Shown here one piece after another: positions 43,912 to 51,883 of a stretch of DNA of 64,000 nucleotides. The translations under genes were made by a program, and so were the position numbers. The stretch's first letter is position 1; every line of letters begins with the position of its first letter. The notes under the pieces are model-generated. The model ran no database searches. It saw nothing but the letters and a program-made list of their open reading frames with translations, and was not told where the DNA came from. This DNA comes from Fervidobacterium changbaicum (GTDB lineage Bacteria; Thermotogota; Thermotogae; Thermotogales; Fervidobacteriaceae), in assembly GCF_004117075.1 (NCBI RefSeq), contig NZ_CP026721.1, positions 744,001-808,000 of the forward strand, given 5' to 3'.

Positions 43912-45254
43912 GAAAACTAACCGTCATTTTTTTGTTGTTAATAACGATGATAGTGGGGTTGACTGGTTTTGCTGGATTCTTTGTTGAAGAACGTGTTGAT
44001 TCTATTGTCATCACGTCGAAATATCTTCAGGTAGAATTAGGTAAGGATGGTAATTTGCAAAAGGTTTCACATATGCTCGGCAGAGCATACCTGTTTTACG
44101 TAAACGACAACGATGGCTTCGATCTGTTTGACTCACAAGGCGAAAAACTCTCAGTCGCGACACCAACGTACCATATTCAGTACGCAGAACGATCAAAAGA
44201 TTCGAAAGATTCCTATGAGAGTGTAAAAGTCATTTTCAACTACGAAAACGGGATTGAAAAGGTCTATTCTTTTGACAAAAGGTTTTACACTTACACTTTC
44301 GATGTAGAGATTCACTCTCCAGAGGAAATTAAAGTAGCACTACCATTAATTTGGGACAAATCAACGATTCGCTCAGCGGTAAATTTCTTCGTCTCATTTA
44401 GACCTGATAGGGATTATTCATCGATCGTTAAATTCTCAGGTAAATTGGATCAGACACATGTTGTCGGAAAAGACTTCAACTTCACAGTTTACATGGGACC
44501 TTACAAGAAAGTCGTTGTGAAACATGTTTTCAAAGAAGACTACGAAAGGCTGGCAACGCTTGTAAAAACTATTCCAGGTGTTGGAAACTGGTACAGTTTT
44601 ATATCCGATGGCCTCAACGAGTTCTTCAGCTGGATAAACTCGTTCACAAAAAACTTTGGTCTAACGATTATCATATTCACCATTATAGTCAGGCTAGTAC
44701 TTTATCCCTTCTACCACGCGCAGACCAAACAGATGATTCAGATGAGAAAACTACAGCCAGCCGTTGAAGCTATCAAGAAGAAGTACAAAGATCCACAAAA
44801 GCAGCAAGAAGAGTTAATGAAGCTTTACAAGGAAAACAAAATTAACCCCTCAAGTGGTTGTTTGATGTTACTTATCCAACTACCGATCTTTATGCTACTT
44901 TACGGAGTAATTCAAAGCTACCAGGAACTCTTCTCCGTATCCCCAGGTTTCTTGATCTGGAAAGACCTTTCCACTGGTGGATGGGCAAATAACTGGCTGT
45001 TCCTTGTGATAACGATAATTACAAGTTACTACCTTGCACTTATCACAAGTCAAGACAGCAGGACAGCATGGCAACAAATACTCATGGGGGCCATATTCCC
45101 ATTCTTCTTCATAAGTTTACCAAGCGGTATATTCTTGTACTGGACTATGAACTCAATAATTCAGCTTGGTATAACTTACTACATCTACAAGAGGTACAAG
45201 ATTAAAGGCATTACTCATCACGAACTCTGGGGAGTCCAGAAAAAGAAGGCATAA
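43908..45254 (+). CDS. yidC: membrane protein insertase YidC/Oxa1
   Basis: A 448-residue insertase for inner-membrane proteins. An N-terminal membrane anchor ([18 protein letters not shown]) is followed by a periplasmic domain of about 200 residues and the conserved Oxa1 core: [20 protein letters not shown] with the key Arg, [20 protein letters not shown] cytoplasmic loop, and [20 protein letters not shown]. The start is TTG with AAAGGAGGCGGTCGA upstream, overlapping yidD by 4 bases. Confidence 0.95.
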   Translation: MRKLTVIFLLLITMIVGLTGFAGFFVEERVDSIVITSKYLQVELGKDGNLQKVSHMLGRAYLFYVNDNDGFDLFDSQGEKLSVATPTYHIQYAERSKDSKDSYESVKVIFNYENGIEKVYSFDKRFYTYTFDVEIHSPEEIKVALPLIWDKSTIRSAVNFFVSFRPDRDYSSIVKFSGKLDQTHVVGKDFNFTVYMGPYKKVVVKHVFKEDYERLATLVKTIPGVGNWYSFISDGLNEFFSWINSFTKNFGLTIIIFTIIVRLVLYPFYHAQTKQMIQMRKLQPAVEAIKKKYKDPQKQQEELMKLYKENKINPSSGCLMLLIQLPIFMLLYGVIQSYQELFSVSPGFLIWKDLSTGGWANNWLFLVITIITSYYLALITSQDSRTAWQQILMGAIFPFFFISLPSGIFLYWTMNSIIQLGITYYIYKRYKIKGITHHELWGVQKKKA

Positions 45255-45307
45255 ACCAAAAAATAAACATGAGAGAAAGTACGCAGTAAGACAAAGGGGT
45301 GGGTGAC

Positions 45308-45973
45308 TTGAAGACGATAAACTACGTAGGAAAAAGTGTTGATGAGATACTTCAGCAGTTCAGAACCGAACACGACGTTCTGGACGGAGAGTACGAAATA
45401 AACGTTATCGACAAAGGAACTCATGGGATATTTGGACTTTTTGCAAGAGATGCGGTAGTAGAAATCACGATAACAAACAAGTACTATGAAAGAAAGCTCA
45501 GAGAATTTCTGGAAGAAATTTTCAAACGCTTCGGTGTCGATTACTTTGTCGAAATAGCAAGTCGCGGTAAAACATTCATTGCAACGTGTCACAGCGAAGA
45601 AATCGGAAAGCTAATCGGCAAGCACGGAAAAGGATTGGGCGCACTGCAACACCTTGCGAACATATATCTTAACAGATTAACAGACACAAAAGTCACTGTT
45701 ATCATCGACGCAGGAAATTACCGCGAAAAGCGAAGAGAACAATTAGAAAAGATCGTTGAAACGGCGATTGAACGTGCTCGAAAATTCGGCAAGGTAAAAC
45801 TGGATCCAATGTTTGCATTCGAAAGAAAAATCGTACATGAGCTTGCCAAGAAACACAAAGATATACATACTTACTCCGAAGGTTTGGAACCTTACAGGTA
45901 CGTAGTAATAGAAGCAAAAAGGAGGGGGAAGAATAATGAAGATAGGAAACATTTCAGAAATGCAACCACTTGA
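45308..45973 (+). CDS. jag: RNA-binding protein KhpB/Jag (Jag_N, KH, R3H)
   Basis: A 221-residue RNA-binding protein. Jag-N domain MKTINYVGKSVDEILQQF, then a KH domain with the GKHGKG loop (IGKLIGKHGKGLGALQHLAN) and a C-terminal R3H domain (ERKIVHELAKKHKDIHTYSE). The TTG at 45308 stands nine bases after AAAGGGG; a GTG at 45299 would abut that site. Standard neighbour of yidC. Its end overlaps the cupin gene by 38 bases. Confidence 0.93.
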   Translation: MKTINYVGKSVDEILQQFRTEHDVLDGEYEINVIDKGTHGIFGLFARDAVVEITITNKYYERKLREFLEEIFKRFGVDYFVEIASRGKTFIATCHSEEIGKLIGKHGKGLGALQHLANIYLNRLTDTKVTVIIDAGNYREKRREQLEKIVETAIERARKFGKVKLDPMFAFERKIVHELAKKHKDIHTYSEGLEPYRYVVIEAKRRGKNNEDRKHFRNATT

Positions 45974-46274
45974 AATTGACGGTGGTAATATATTGAAACG
46001 TGTTCTTATAGGTCCGAGGGATGGCGCACCAAATTTTGTGATGAGGCTTTTTACCTTAAAACCAGGTGCCTCCACACCGTACCATACTCATCCGTGGGAA
46101 CACGAAGTATTTGTGGTTGATGGGGAACTCGAAGTTGTGAAAAAGGATGGTAGGATAAAGGTTTCAAAAGGTTCTTTCGTGTTCGTTGAACCAAACGAGG
46201 AACACCAGTTCCATAACTTCACTGATAAAGAAGCGTCCTTCATCTGCGTCATTCCAAAGGAAGGCGGCGAATAA
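45936..46274 (+). CDS. small single-domain cupin protein
   Basis: A 112-residue cupin. Motif 1 is PYHTHPWEHEVFVVDGELEV (G-x5-H-x-H-x3-4-E pattern, metal ligands His, His, Glu) and motif 2 is FVEPNEEHQFHNF with the fourth His. Similar small cupins occur in Thermotoga. Function unknown; metal binding is likely. The ATG has AAAGGAGGGGGAAGAATA upstream, located inside jag, so translation probably starts independently. Confidence 0.85.
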   Translation: MKIGNISEMQPLEIDGGNILKRVLIGPRDGAPNFVMRLFTLKPGASTPYHTHPWEHEVFVVDGELEVVKKDGRIKVSKGSFVFVEPNEEHQFHNFTDKEASFICVIPKEGGE

Positions 46275-46337
46275 TACAACTTAATTAGTGCTCCACAATC
46301 AACACAAAATTAACGTACTTTTATCTCTTTCGTTTAC

Positions 46338-46366
46338 TTGACACTCAAAAACGACTGTGCTATAAT
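46338..46366 (+). promoter_or_regulatory. consensus promoter of the Pro-Gly-Arg-His-Arg tRNA cluster
   Basis: TTGACA at 46338-46343, 17-base spacer, TATAAT at 46361-46366: a perfect sigma-70 type promoter. The first tRNA starts 20 bases after it. Confidence 0.92.
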
Positions 46367-46385
46367 AACTTTCGGTCTTTCGTGT

Positions 46386-46462
46386 CGGGGCGTAGCGCAG
46401 TTGGCTAGCGCGCCGGTCTTGGGAACCGGAGGACGCTGGTTCAAGTCCAGTCGCCCCGACCA
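46386..46462 (+). tRNA. tRNA-Pro (anticodon TGG)
   Basis: Acceptor CGGGGCG/CGCCCCG, anticodon stem CCGGT/ACCGG with loop CTTGGGA, encoded CCA. Confidence 0.96.
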
Positions 46463-46467
46463 GCGAT

Positions 46468-46544
<77 letters not shown>

Positions 46545-46579
46545 AACCTTTTGGTAAGCTTTGCACCAAAAGTTGGTTT

Positions 46580-46656
46580 GCGGCCGTAGCTCAACAGGAT
46601 AGAGCATCGGACTTCTAATCCGAGGGTTGTGGGTTCGAGTCCCGCCGGCCGCGCCA
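46580..46656 (+). tRNA. tRNA-Arg (anticodon TCT)
   Basis: Acceptor GCGGCCG/CGGCCGC, anticodon stem TCGGA/TCCGA with loop CTTCTAA, encoded CCA. Confidence 0.96.
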
Positions 46657-46685
46657 AAAGAATAACTCAATAGAAAACTATCTGT

Positions 46686-46762
46686 GGTGGCTATAGCTCA
46701 GCTGGCAGAGCGCCTGACTGTGGATCAGGTGGTCGAGGGTTCAAATCCCTCTAGCCACCCCA
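46686..46762 (+). tRNA. tRNA-His (anticodon GTG)
   Basis: Acceptor GTGGCTA/TAGCCAC with the extra 5' G at 46686 opposite the discriminator C, as expected for tRNA-His. Anticodon stem CCTGA/TCAGG with loop CTGTGGA, encoded CCA. Confidence 0.96.
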
Positions 46763-46791
46763 GTTTTTTATATAACATAATCATCAGGGAC

Positions 46792-46868
46792 GCGCTCGTA
46801 GCTCAACTGGATAGAGCGTCGGACTTCGGATCCGATGGTTGCGGGTTCAAGTCCTGCCGGGCGCGCCA
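46792..46868 (+). tRNA. tRNA-Arg (anticodon TCG)
   Basis: Acceptor GCGCTCG/CGGGCGC (one G-U pair), anticodon stem TCGGA/TCCGA with loop CTTCGGA, encoded CCA. Last tRNA of the cluster; about 120 bases of featureless DNA follow. Confidence 0.95.
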
Positions 46869-46986
46869 GATTTTGAAAAACAATAGCGTTCTATTTGCAA
46901 ACACGGTCGAGAAGTACGGTTGCCATTCTCCAGTGCTTAAAACAAACTACTGAACTATCAGGCGCCAGAAAAGGGGAGGTAGAACT

Positions 46987-47250
46987 ATGGAAGTACTAAA
47001 AGTCTCTTCAAAATCAAACCCAAACAAGGTAGCAGGTGCTTTGGCTGGAGTTATTAGAGAAAAGGGCAAAGCCGAGATCCAGGCAATCGGTGCTGGTGCT
47101 GTCAACCAGGCAGTCAAAGCAGTTGCAATTGCAAGAGGTTACCTTGCACCAAGTGGCTATGACCTCGTCTGCGTTCCAGCATTCACGGATGTAACGGTAG
47201 AAAATGAAACAAGAACAGCACTTAAGTTCATTGTCTTCCCCAGAGAATAA
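46987..47250 (+). CDS. SpoVS family protein (stage V sporulation protein S-like)
   Basis: An 87-residue protein matching the SpoVS family throughout: VLKVSSKSNPNKVAGALAGV, AIGAGAVNQAVKAVAIARGY and VCVPAFTDVTVENETRTALK. In Bacillus SpoVS affects sporulation, but the family is found in many non-sporulating bacteria and has an Alba-like fold, so nucleic-acid binding is possible. AAAAGGGGAGGTAGAACT precedes the ATG. Own terminator downstream. Confidence 0.92.
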   Translation: MEVLKVSSKSNPNKVAGALAGVIREKGKAEIQAIGAGAVNQAVKAVAIARGYLAPSGYDLVCVPAFTDVTVENETRTALKFIVFPRE

Positions 47251-47276
47251 AACTAAAAATTAAAACTTACTAAAAC

Positions 47277-47304
47277 AAAGCGGTCCAAACGGACCGCTTT
47301 TTGT
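47277..47304. terminator. bidirectional intrinsic terminator
   Basis: AAAGCGGTCC and GGACCGCTTT form a perfect 10-bp stem with a 4-base loop. It has T-rich sequence on both strands and serves the spoVS-like gene (plus) and the convergent binding-protein gene (minus). Confidence 0.9.
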
Positions 47305-47314
47305 TTTTGAAATA

Positions 47315-48430
47315 CTATTTCAGAGATAAGGATGATACCTTGCTAAAGAATTTCATGCCATCGCTTTTGACAACCAGAATAACTACATCCTTCGTTGCGT
47401 TCCCGTCTTTGCCGATGCTGATTAAACCAGTAACTCCGTCAAAGTTCGTTATCTGCCTTACAGCAAGCGCTATCTTTTCAGGATCCGTGGACTTGGCATT
47501 TTCAATAGCTTTCAGCAAAATCATGTAAGCATCATATCCAAGTGCAGAAAGTGTTGATGGTTTTTCACCGTACTTTTTTTCATACAAATTCACAAACTTC
47601 TTTGCCGTACTTGTCTTTGCTGCGTCTGGATGGTAGTGGTCAGAAAAGTACAGCCCCTCAACTGCGCTTCCTCCTATCTTAATTAAGTCTGGAGCATTTG
47701 CCCCGTCCCCAGCAAGAATGGCTCCTTTGAATCCCAAAGACCTTGCCTGCTGTGCAACTAAGGCAATTTCATTGTAATAACCGGCAATCAGGATTGCTTG
47801 GCTACCAAAAGCTATCGCTTGGGAAATCTGTGCGCTAAACTCCTGGTCACCTGTCTTATACTGAACCTGTAGTACTTTACCGCCGTATTTTTTGAACCGC
47901 TCAATAAAATAATTCGACAATCCGACACTGTAGTCTTGTTCGATATCTGTAAAGACAGCTATTTTATCCAGCTTCAGATTCCTTGCAGCAAATTCCGCCA
48001 GTGCTGTTCCCTGAACGGGATCTATGAAACATACCCTTGAAACGAACCGTTTTCCCTGCGTAACGAGTGGGTTTGTGGATGCAGGGCATAGAAGTGGAAC
48101 CTTCCTGCTCTCAGCTATCTCTGCTGCAGCCATAGAATTTCCACTCATTATCTCTCCTATCACGGCTACAACTTTATCTTTGTCTATCAATCTCGACATT
48201 GCGTTTGCCGCCTCTGTCTTCTCACTTCTGGTATCTGCATAGACAAGTTGGATTGGATCACCAAGAACCGTACGTTTTTCCTCGTGGGCAAGTTCTATAC
48301 CCTTTCTCACCAAATCACCTGCAGCTGCAAGTGGACCTGTTAGCGGCAGTAAAACTCCTACCTTCACAACTGCAAAAATATTCAGACATATTAACAAGAA
48401 AGGTACTACAATCGATTTTTTAGCAACCAT
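47315..48430 (-). CDS. branched-chain amino-acid type ABC substrate-binding protein
   Basis: A 371-residue family 4 (LivJ-type) solute-binding protein. Signal peptide at about 1-21 (KSIVVPFLLICLNIFAV). The mature protein begins KVGVLLPLTGPLAAAGDLVR, and SRKVPLLCPASTNPLVT plus DYSVGLSNYFIERFKKYGGK are characteristic. AGGAGG precedes the ATG. No permease or ATPase genes accompany it in the window; those may lie elsewhere. Ligand probably a branched-chain amino acid or amide, not certain. Confidence 0.88.
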   Translation of the reverse strand: MVAKKSIVVPFLLICLNIFAVVKVGVLLPLTGPLAAAGDLVRKGIELAHEEKRTVLGDPIQLVYADTRSEKTEAANAMSRLIDKDKVVAVIGEIMSGNSMAAAEIAESRKVPLLCPASTNPLVTQGKRFVSRVCFIDPVQGTALAEFAARNLKLDKIAVFTDIEQDYSVGLSNYFIERFKKYGGKVLQVQYKTGDQEFSAQISQAIAFGSQAILIAGYYNEIALVAQQARSLGFKGAILAGDGANAPDLIKIGGSAVEGLYFSDHYHPDAAKTSTAKKFVNLYEKKYGEKPSTLSALGYDAYMILLKAIENAKSTDPEKIALAVRQITNFDGVTGLISIGKDGNATKDVVILVVKSDGMKFFSKVSSLSLK

Positions 48431-48460
48431 ACAACAAAAGCCTCCTTTCTCAGCGTTTAA

Positions 48461-49717
48461 CTATGCGTTAATATAAGCACTCAAGTCAAAATATCCATGA
48501 CCAGAAAGTGTAAAAACAATCGTCTTTTTCTCGTTTTTCTTAGCTTCCTTAATCACATACGCAACCGCGTGCGCCGATTCGGGTGCTGGGACGATCCCTT
48601 CAACTCTTGCAAAGAGTTTCCCCGCTTGGAATACCTCATCTTGACTCACGGCAACTGCCGAAATGAGTTTTTCGTGAAGTAGTTTGGAAACGATAGGTGC
48701 TGCTCCGTGGTATCTTAATCCACCTGCATGGATTGCCGGAGGGACGAAATCTTTGCCGAGCGTGTACATCTTCATCATCGGTGTCAGACCTGCTGTATCC
48801 CCAAAATCGTACCGATATTCGCCCTTTGTTAGAGATGGGCAACTCTCTGGTTCAACCGCAATGATTTTTATGTCTTTTCCGTTAAGAACATCTGGGATAA
48901 ATGGAAGTATTGTACCACCAAAGTTCGAGCCTCCCCCATGGCAGGCAACGACCATATCGGGTATGATTTTCAATTTTTTAAGCTGCTCTTTCAATTCAAG
49001 ACCAATCACCGTTTGGTGTAACAACACGTGATTTAAGACGCTGCCCAATGCGTATTTTGCATCATTTTGCTTAAGTACAGTCTCTATCGCTTCAGAGATG
49101 GCTATTCCAAGTGTTCCGGGATGTTCACCATCAAACTTTTGGCCAAATCGCGTCAGACTACTTGGACTAGGGACGACATTCCCATCGAAAATGTTCATTA
49201 GCAACTTTCTGAAAGGTTTCTGGTAGAAGCTGACTTTAACCATAAAGATACGAACTTCTAAACCGAACTTCGCACCAGCGTACGAAAGAGCGCTCCCCCA
49301 CTGCCCCGCTCCTGTCTCAGTAACCAGCGTCTTTGTCCCACTAATTTTGTTGTAGTACGCCTGCGCAAGTGCCGTGTTTGTTTTATGACTACCGGTTGGG
49401 CTTACTCCTTCGTATTTGTAGTAAATTCGCGTTTGAGTTCCGAGGTATTCTTCCAAAAACCGTGCTCGAACAAGCGGTGTCGGTCTGTAGACGGCGTATT
49501 CTCTCAGAACAGGTTCTGGAATGGGGATGAACCTTTCGTCACTCATTTCTTGCTCAAGCAATGGCTCAGGAAATATCGCAAGCAGCTTTTCAGGTTTCAT
49601 CGGCTCACCCGTTGCAGGATCAAGTGGCGGATCAAGTTTGAACGGCAAATCTGCAAGCACGTTGTAGTAACTTTTAGGCATCTCCTCAGGTTTTAAATAC
49701 ACAACTTCTCTAAACAT
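48461..49717 (-). CDS. trpB2: tryptophan synthase beta chain-like protein TrpB2
   Basis: A 418-residue PLP enzyme of the TrpB2 group, which makes tryptophan from indole and serine and may salvage free indole. The PLP lysine is in [21 protein letters not shown] (quoted within [14 protein letters not shown]), the phosphate-binding glycine loop is [13 protein letters not shown], and [16 protein letters not shown] is the TrpB2 version of the catalytic segment. GGAGGGGG precedes the ATG. It stands alone, away from trpA and the trp operon. The 280 bases upstream contain a Trp-codon leader and attenuator, direct evidence that the cell treats it as a tryptophan-pathway gene. Confidence 0.93.
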   Translation of the reverse strand: MFREVVYLKPEEMPKSYYNVLADLPFKLDPPLDPATGEPMKPEKLLAIFPEPLLEQEMSDERFIPIPEPVLREYAVYRPTPLVRARFLEEYLGTQTRIYYKYEGVSPTGSHKTNTALAQAYYNKISGTKTLVTETGAGQWGSALSYAGAKFGLEVRIFMVKVSFYQKPFRKLLMNIFDGNVVPSPSSLTRFGQKFDGEHPGTLGIAISEAIETVLKQNDAKYALGSVLNHVLLHQTVIGLELKEQLKKLKIIPDMVVACHGGGSNFGGTILPFIPDVLNGKDIKIIAVEPESCPSLTKGEYRYDFGDTAGLTPMMKMYTLGKDFVPPAIHAGGLRYHGAAPIVSKLLHEKLISAVAVSQDEVFQAGKLFARVEGIVPAPESAHAVAYVIKEAKKNEKKTIVFTLSGHGYFDLSAYINA

Positions 49718-49758
49718 AAAACCCCCTCCTTCTCAAGCGTTAGTATCATCTTTTAAAT

Positions 49759-49796
49759 AAAAAAAGCCGGGTACGATGTCTTAATTCGTACCCGGC
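49759..49796 (-). terminator. attenuator terminator upstream of trpB2
   Basis: GCCGGGTACGA and TCGTACCCGGC form a perfect 11-bp stem with a 9-base loop, followed by seven T residues on the minus strand. It lies 42 bases before the trpB2 start and just after the leader ORF. The first five bases of its 5' arm also belong to the competing antiterminator pairing. Confidence 0.9.
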
Positions 49797-49827
49797 GATT
49801 GTCCACATGATTTCGTTTTGTCGTTGC

Positions 49828-49947
49828 CTACAGTTTGCTACGGCAACAACAAGCTGGCGGACAACCACCGGTTGTCCACCACCACCAGAAATTCTTGGAA
49901 AATATTGGTTTTTGATTAACCGTTAGGTTCGAAGTGTTCTTTCCCAT
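49828..49947 (-). CDS. trpL: trp leader peptide with four consecutive Trp codons
   Basis: A 39-residue ORF: MGKNTSNLTVNQKPIFSKNF, then WWWW (residues 21-24), then a short TTGGCPPACCC-type tail ending RSKL and TAG. The chosen ATG follows AAGGCGGG with a 7-base gap; in-frame ATGs at 49953 and 49968 are possible. Its only expected role is to sense charged tRNA-Trp; the peptide itself probably has no function. The Cys-rich tail may simply result from the RNA having to form hairpins. Too short for most gene finders. Confidence 0.82.
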   Translation of the reverse strand: MGKNTSNLTVNQKPIFSKNFWWWWTTGGCPPACCCRSKL

Positions 49948-50004
49948 AATCATCCCGCCTTGAAGCATTATGAACTGATTTGCGCTGATTTGTTCGTTTT
50001 ACGT

Positions 50005-50034
50005 ATTTTATCACAAGGCTCTGAAAAAAGTCAA
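50005..50034 (-). promoter_or_regulatory. promoter of the trpL-trpB2 transcript
   Basis: On the minus strand TTGACT (50034-50029), 18-base spacer, TAAAAT (50010-50005) with a TGA extension just before the -10. Predicted start near 49998 gives a leader of about 280 bases before trpB2. Confidence 0.7.
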
Positions 50035-50067
50035 TATAGGAAAAATTTCTTGGTTCACAATACATTC

Positions 50068-50367
50068 TCACGATTGTGCTTTGCATTTCTCAATCAATTC
50101 ATTCATGTATTTATCCATCATCTCTTCAACCTTTTCTTTCATACCAGGCATTCCAAGGAAGGAAGAGTCAACCGTTATTATGATTCTGTCATTCTGAATT
50201 TCTATAGTGCCTTTCCCAAATATACTCACCTTCGCCTCGAAGATGTTCTCGCTAACTCTTGTTATCTTCACATTGAACTTGGAGATGTACGGCTCAACTT
50301 CTTTCATAGCAATTTCGTAAAGTCTTTCTGGATCGCAAGAATGAACGTACTCTCTTCTAATCGTCAT
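50068..50367 (-). CDS. hypothetical small protein, possibly polyhydroxyalkanoate-system-like
   Basis: A 99-residue soluble protein. N-terminal helix (RREYVHSCDPERLYEIAMKE), then beta strands (VKITRVSENIFEAKVSIFGK, GTIEIQNDRIIITVDSSFLG) and a final helix (VEEMMDKYMNELIEKCKA). The layout recalls the small PHA-system family, but I am not sure. It lies 17 bases after the radical SAM gene and ends shortly before the trpL promoter. Confidence 0.55.
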   Translation of the reverse strand: MTIRREYVHSCDPERLYEIAMKEVEPYISKFNVKITRVSENIFEAKVSIFGKGTIEIQNDRIIITVDSSFLGMPGMKEKVEEMMDKYMNELIEKCKAQS

Positions 50368-50384
50368 ACCTGCCCCCTACCCCC

Positions 50385-51584
50385 TCAAAAAGAGTTTCCC
50401 GCCTTGAGTTTTATATTTTGAGCCGCCTTCTTGGCTAGCTCCTCTTGTTTTAGCCAGTAACCATCGAGGATACCTTTGGCTGCGAGTTGTCCTAAGAATT
50501 TGTAGTGGTAATCTTGTAAAATACCAGGTCCGACGCTGGCAAGTGGAGTACCTGGAAGTGGCATGAATGTGTGTGCGTGAATCTTAGAGTTGTACTTTTT
50601 CACAATTTTCTCTATGAAATTAAACGTCTGCTCTACGTCCTCTTTTGTTTCGAACGGAAAGCCAAAAATGAAGTCTACCTTCGCGTAAAAACCGTTTTGG
50701 GCCAAGATTTCAAGTGCTTCTTCGACTTTCTCAATGGTGTGACCCCGACGTATAAGGTTGAGAATCCTGTTGCTACCACTTTGAGCGCCTATTACAACGT
50801 AATTATGGTTTACGTACTTCTTAACGACCTTGACCATCTCATCTGTGACACTCTCGGGCCTTACGTCAGATGGAAACGTGCCGAAGTAAATTTCCTTAAC
50901 ACCTGTGGACTTTACTTTGAAAAGCAATTCATCCACAATATCCGGTCTTGGTGTGACACCGTTCTTACTGCCGTATCCAAAGGCATTTGGGGTGATGAAT
51001 CTAGCGATGGTCTTACCGTGTTTTACAGAAATTTTCTCGTATTCAACTATCTGTTCAATATCCCTGTGTCTTACTACCTTTCCCGCCAACCTCGGTGTTT
51101 GACAGTAACCACAATCAAAGGGGCATCCTCTTGAAATTTCTATAGGCATAAATAACTTCTTTTTCTCGCATATGGGCGGAAATTTATTCAGATCAACTCG
51201 ATTCTTTATCCCATCGAACATCCTGTTCTCAGGCCTCTCGCCCTTTAGGAACCTAACGATGTTCTCTTCTCCATCGCCAAGGAATACATAATCGAACCCG
51301 AGTTTCAACATTTCAAAAGGTAAAGCCGTCGTGTGAGGTCCACCTGCAATTACCGTGTAACCGTGGCTCTTAAGTAGCCTTAACTCTTCAACGACTGTAT
51401 CCAAATCGAATGTCATAAATGAAAAAGCAACTGCAGTATCCGTTACCGGATACTGCAAGATTTCAGCAACATTTTTAGTTTCTAAGATTTCTATGTCGTT
51501 GACCTCACTTAGTATGGCTCCAACGATTGCTGTTACACTGTACCGATTATGCTTTGTTGTTCTGAATACAAGTCGTTTAAACAT
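50385..51584 (-). CDS. B12-binding/radical SAM domain protein (TIGR04013-like)
   Basis: A 399-residue protein with an N-terminal cobalamin-binding-like Rossmann domain (AVAFSFMTFDLDTVVEELRL, then VIAGGPHTTALPFEMLKLGF, FLGDGEENI) and a radical SAM domain whose cluster motif is RGCPFDCGYCQTP (CxxxCxxC, about residue 154). The rest includes HTFMPLPGTPLA near the C-terminus. The family is known from archaea and Thermotogales, with unknown substrate; a methyltransferase or ring-rearranging role would be guesswork. Confidence 0.82.
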   Translation of the reverse strand: MFKRLVFRTTKHNRYSVTAIVGAILSEVNDIEILETKNVAEILQYPVTDTAVAFSFMTFDLDTVVEELRLLKSHGYTVIAGGPHTTALPFEMLKLGFDYVFLGDGEENIVRFLKGERPENRMFDGIKNRVDLNKFPPICEKKKLFMPIEISRGCPFDCGYCQTPRLAGKVVRHRDIEQIVEYEKISVKHGKTIARFITPNAFGYGSKNGVTPRPDIVDELLFKVKSTGVKEIYFGTFPSDVRPESVTDEMVKVVKKYVNHNYVVIGAQSGSNRILNLIRRGHTIEKVEEALEILAQNGFYAKVDFIFGFPFETKEDVEQTFNFIEKIVKKYNSKIHAHTFMPLPGTPLASVGPGILQDYHYKFLGQLAAKGILDGYWLKQEELAKKAAQNIKLKAGNSF

Positions 51585-51611
51585 ACTTTCCCTCTTTTGA
51601 AATACCTCCTA

Positions 51612-51851
51612 CTAACCCCATATCTTCTTCCTTACTTCGAGTGCTGGTTCTGCAAGAAGTAGTGAATGCCCACTGTCCATGAAAATTATCGATTTGCACT
51701 CTTTTCCATACGACAAGTTAACCATCTTACCACCGATTTGGTTACTTGCCCTTATGCGCCTCGAAACCGTCGACGTGACAGGTACTACGGCGACCACCCT
51801 GTCTCTTACAACGTAGATGTTCTCGTTTATCCTCGCAACTGCTTCGGACAT
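51612..51851 (-). CDS. DUF370/RemA-like small regulatory protein
   Basis: A 79-residue protein resembling the RemA/DUF370 family: RVVAVVPVTSTVSRRIRASN, then GKMVNLSYGKECKSIIFMDS and GHSLLLAEP, which parallel the family pattern of ISIVSP..APIKR, GRRTRAVVIMDS and DHVILSA. RemA of Bacillus binds DNA and regulates matrix and osmoprotection genes. A regulatory role here is inference. GGGGGTAGGAATATG-type start site upstream of ATG; followed by the radical SAM gene after 27 bases. Confidence 0.72.
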   Translation of the reverse strand: MSEAVARINENIYVVRDRVVAVVPVTSTVSRRIRASNQIGGKMVNLSYGKECKSIIFMDSGHSLLLAEPALEVRKKIWG

Positions 51852-51883
51852 ATTCCTACCCCCATTTCGCCGTCTTTACTTTT

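Larger units (their letters stand above)
49759..49947 (-). promoter_or_regulatory. tryptophan transcription attenuator (leader RNA)
   Basis: On the minus strand the leader forms hairpin 1 (GGACAACC with GGTTGTCC, 49877-49859), hairpin 2 (11 bp with one G-U, 49852-49818) and the terminator (49796-49766). An alternative 13-bp duplex pairs CCGGTGGTTGTCC (49871-49859) with GGACAATCGCCGG (49804-49792); it destroys hairpin 1 and the base of the terminator. The four Trp codons (49887-49876) touch the 5' arm of hairpin 1. A ribosome stalled there for lack of Trp-tRNA would block hairpin 1, favour the 13-bp antiterminator and let trpB2 be read. This is the logic of enterobacterial trp attenuation. Confidence 0.82.

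Noticed and set aside
49828-49947. Cys- and Trp-rich small ORF as a bacteriocin or toxin
   Set aside because: It lies between a promoter and an intrinsic terminator directly before trpB2, with alternative pairing; a leader peptide explains all of this.
51612-51851. Small RemA-like gene as a toxin-antitoxin component
   Set aside because: No partner gene, and the sequence follows the DUF370 pattern.
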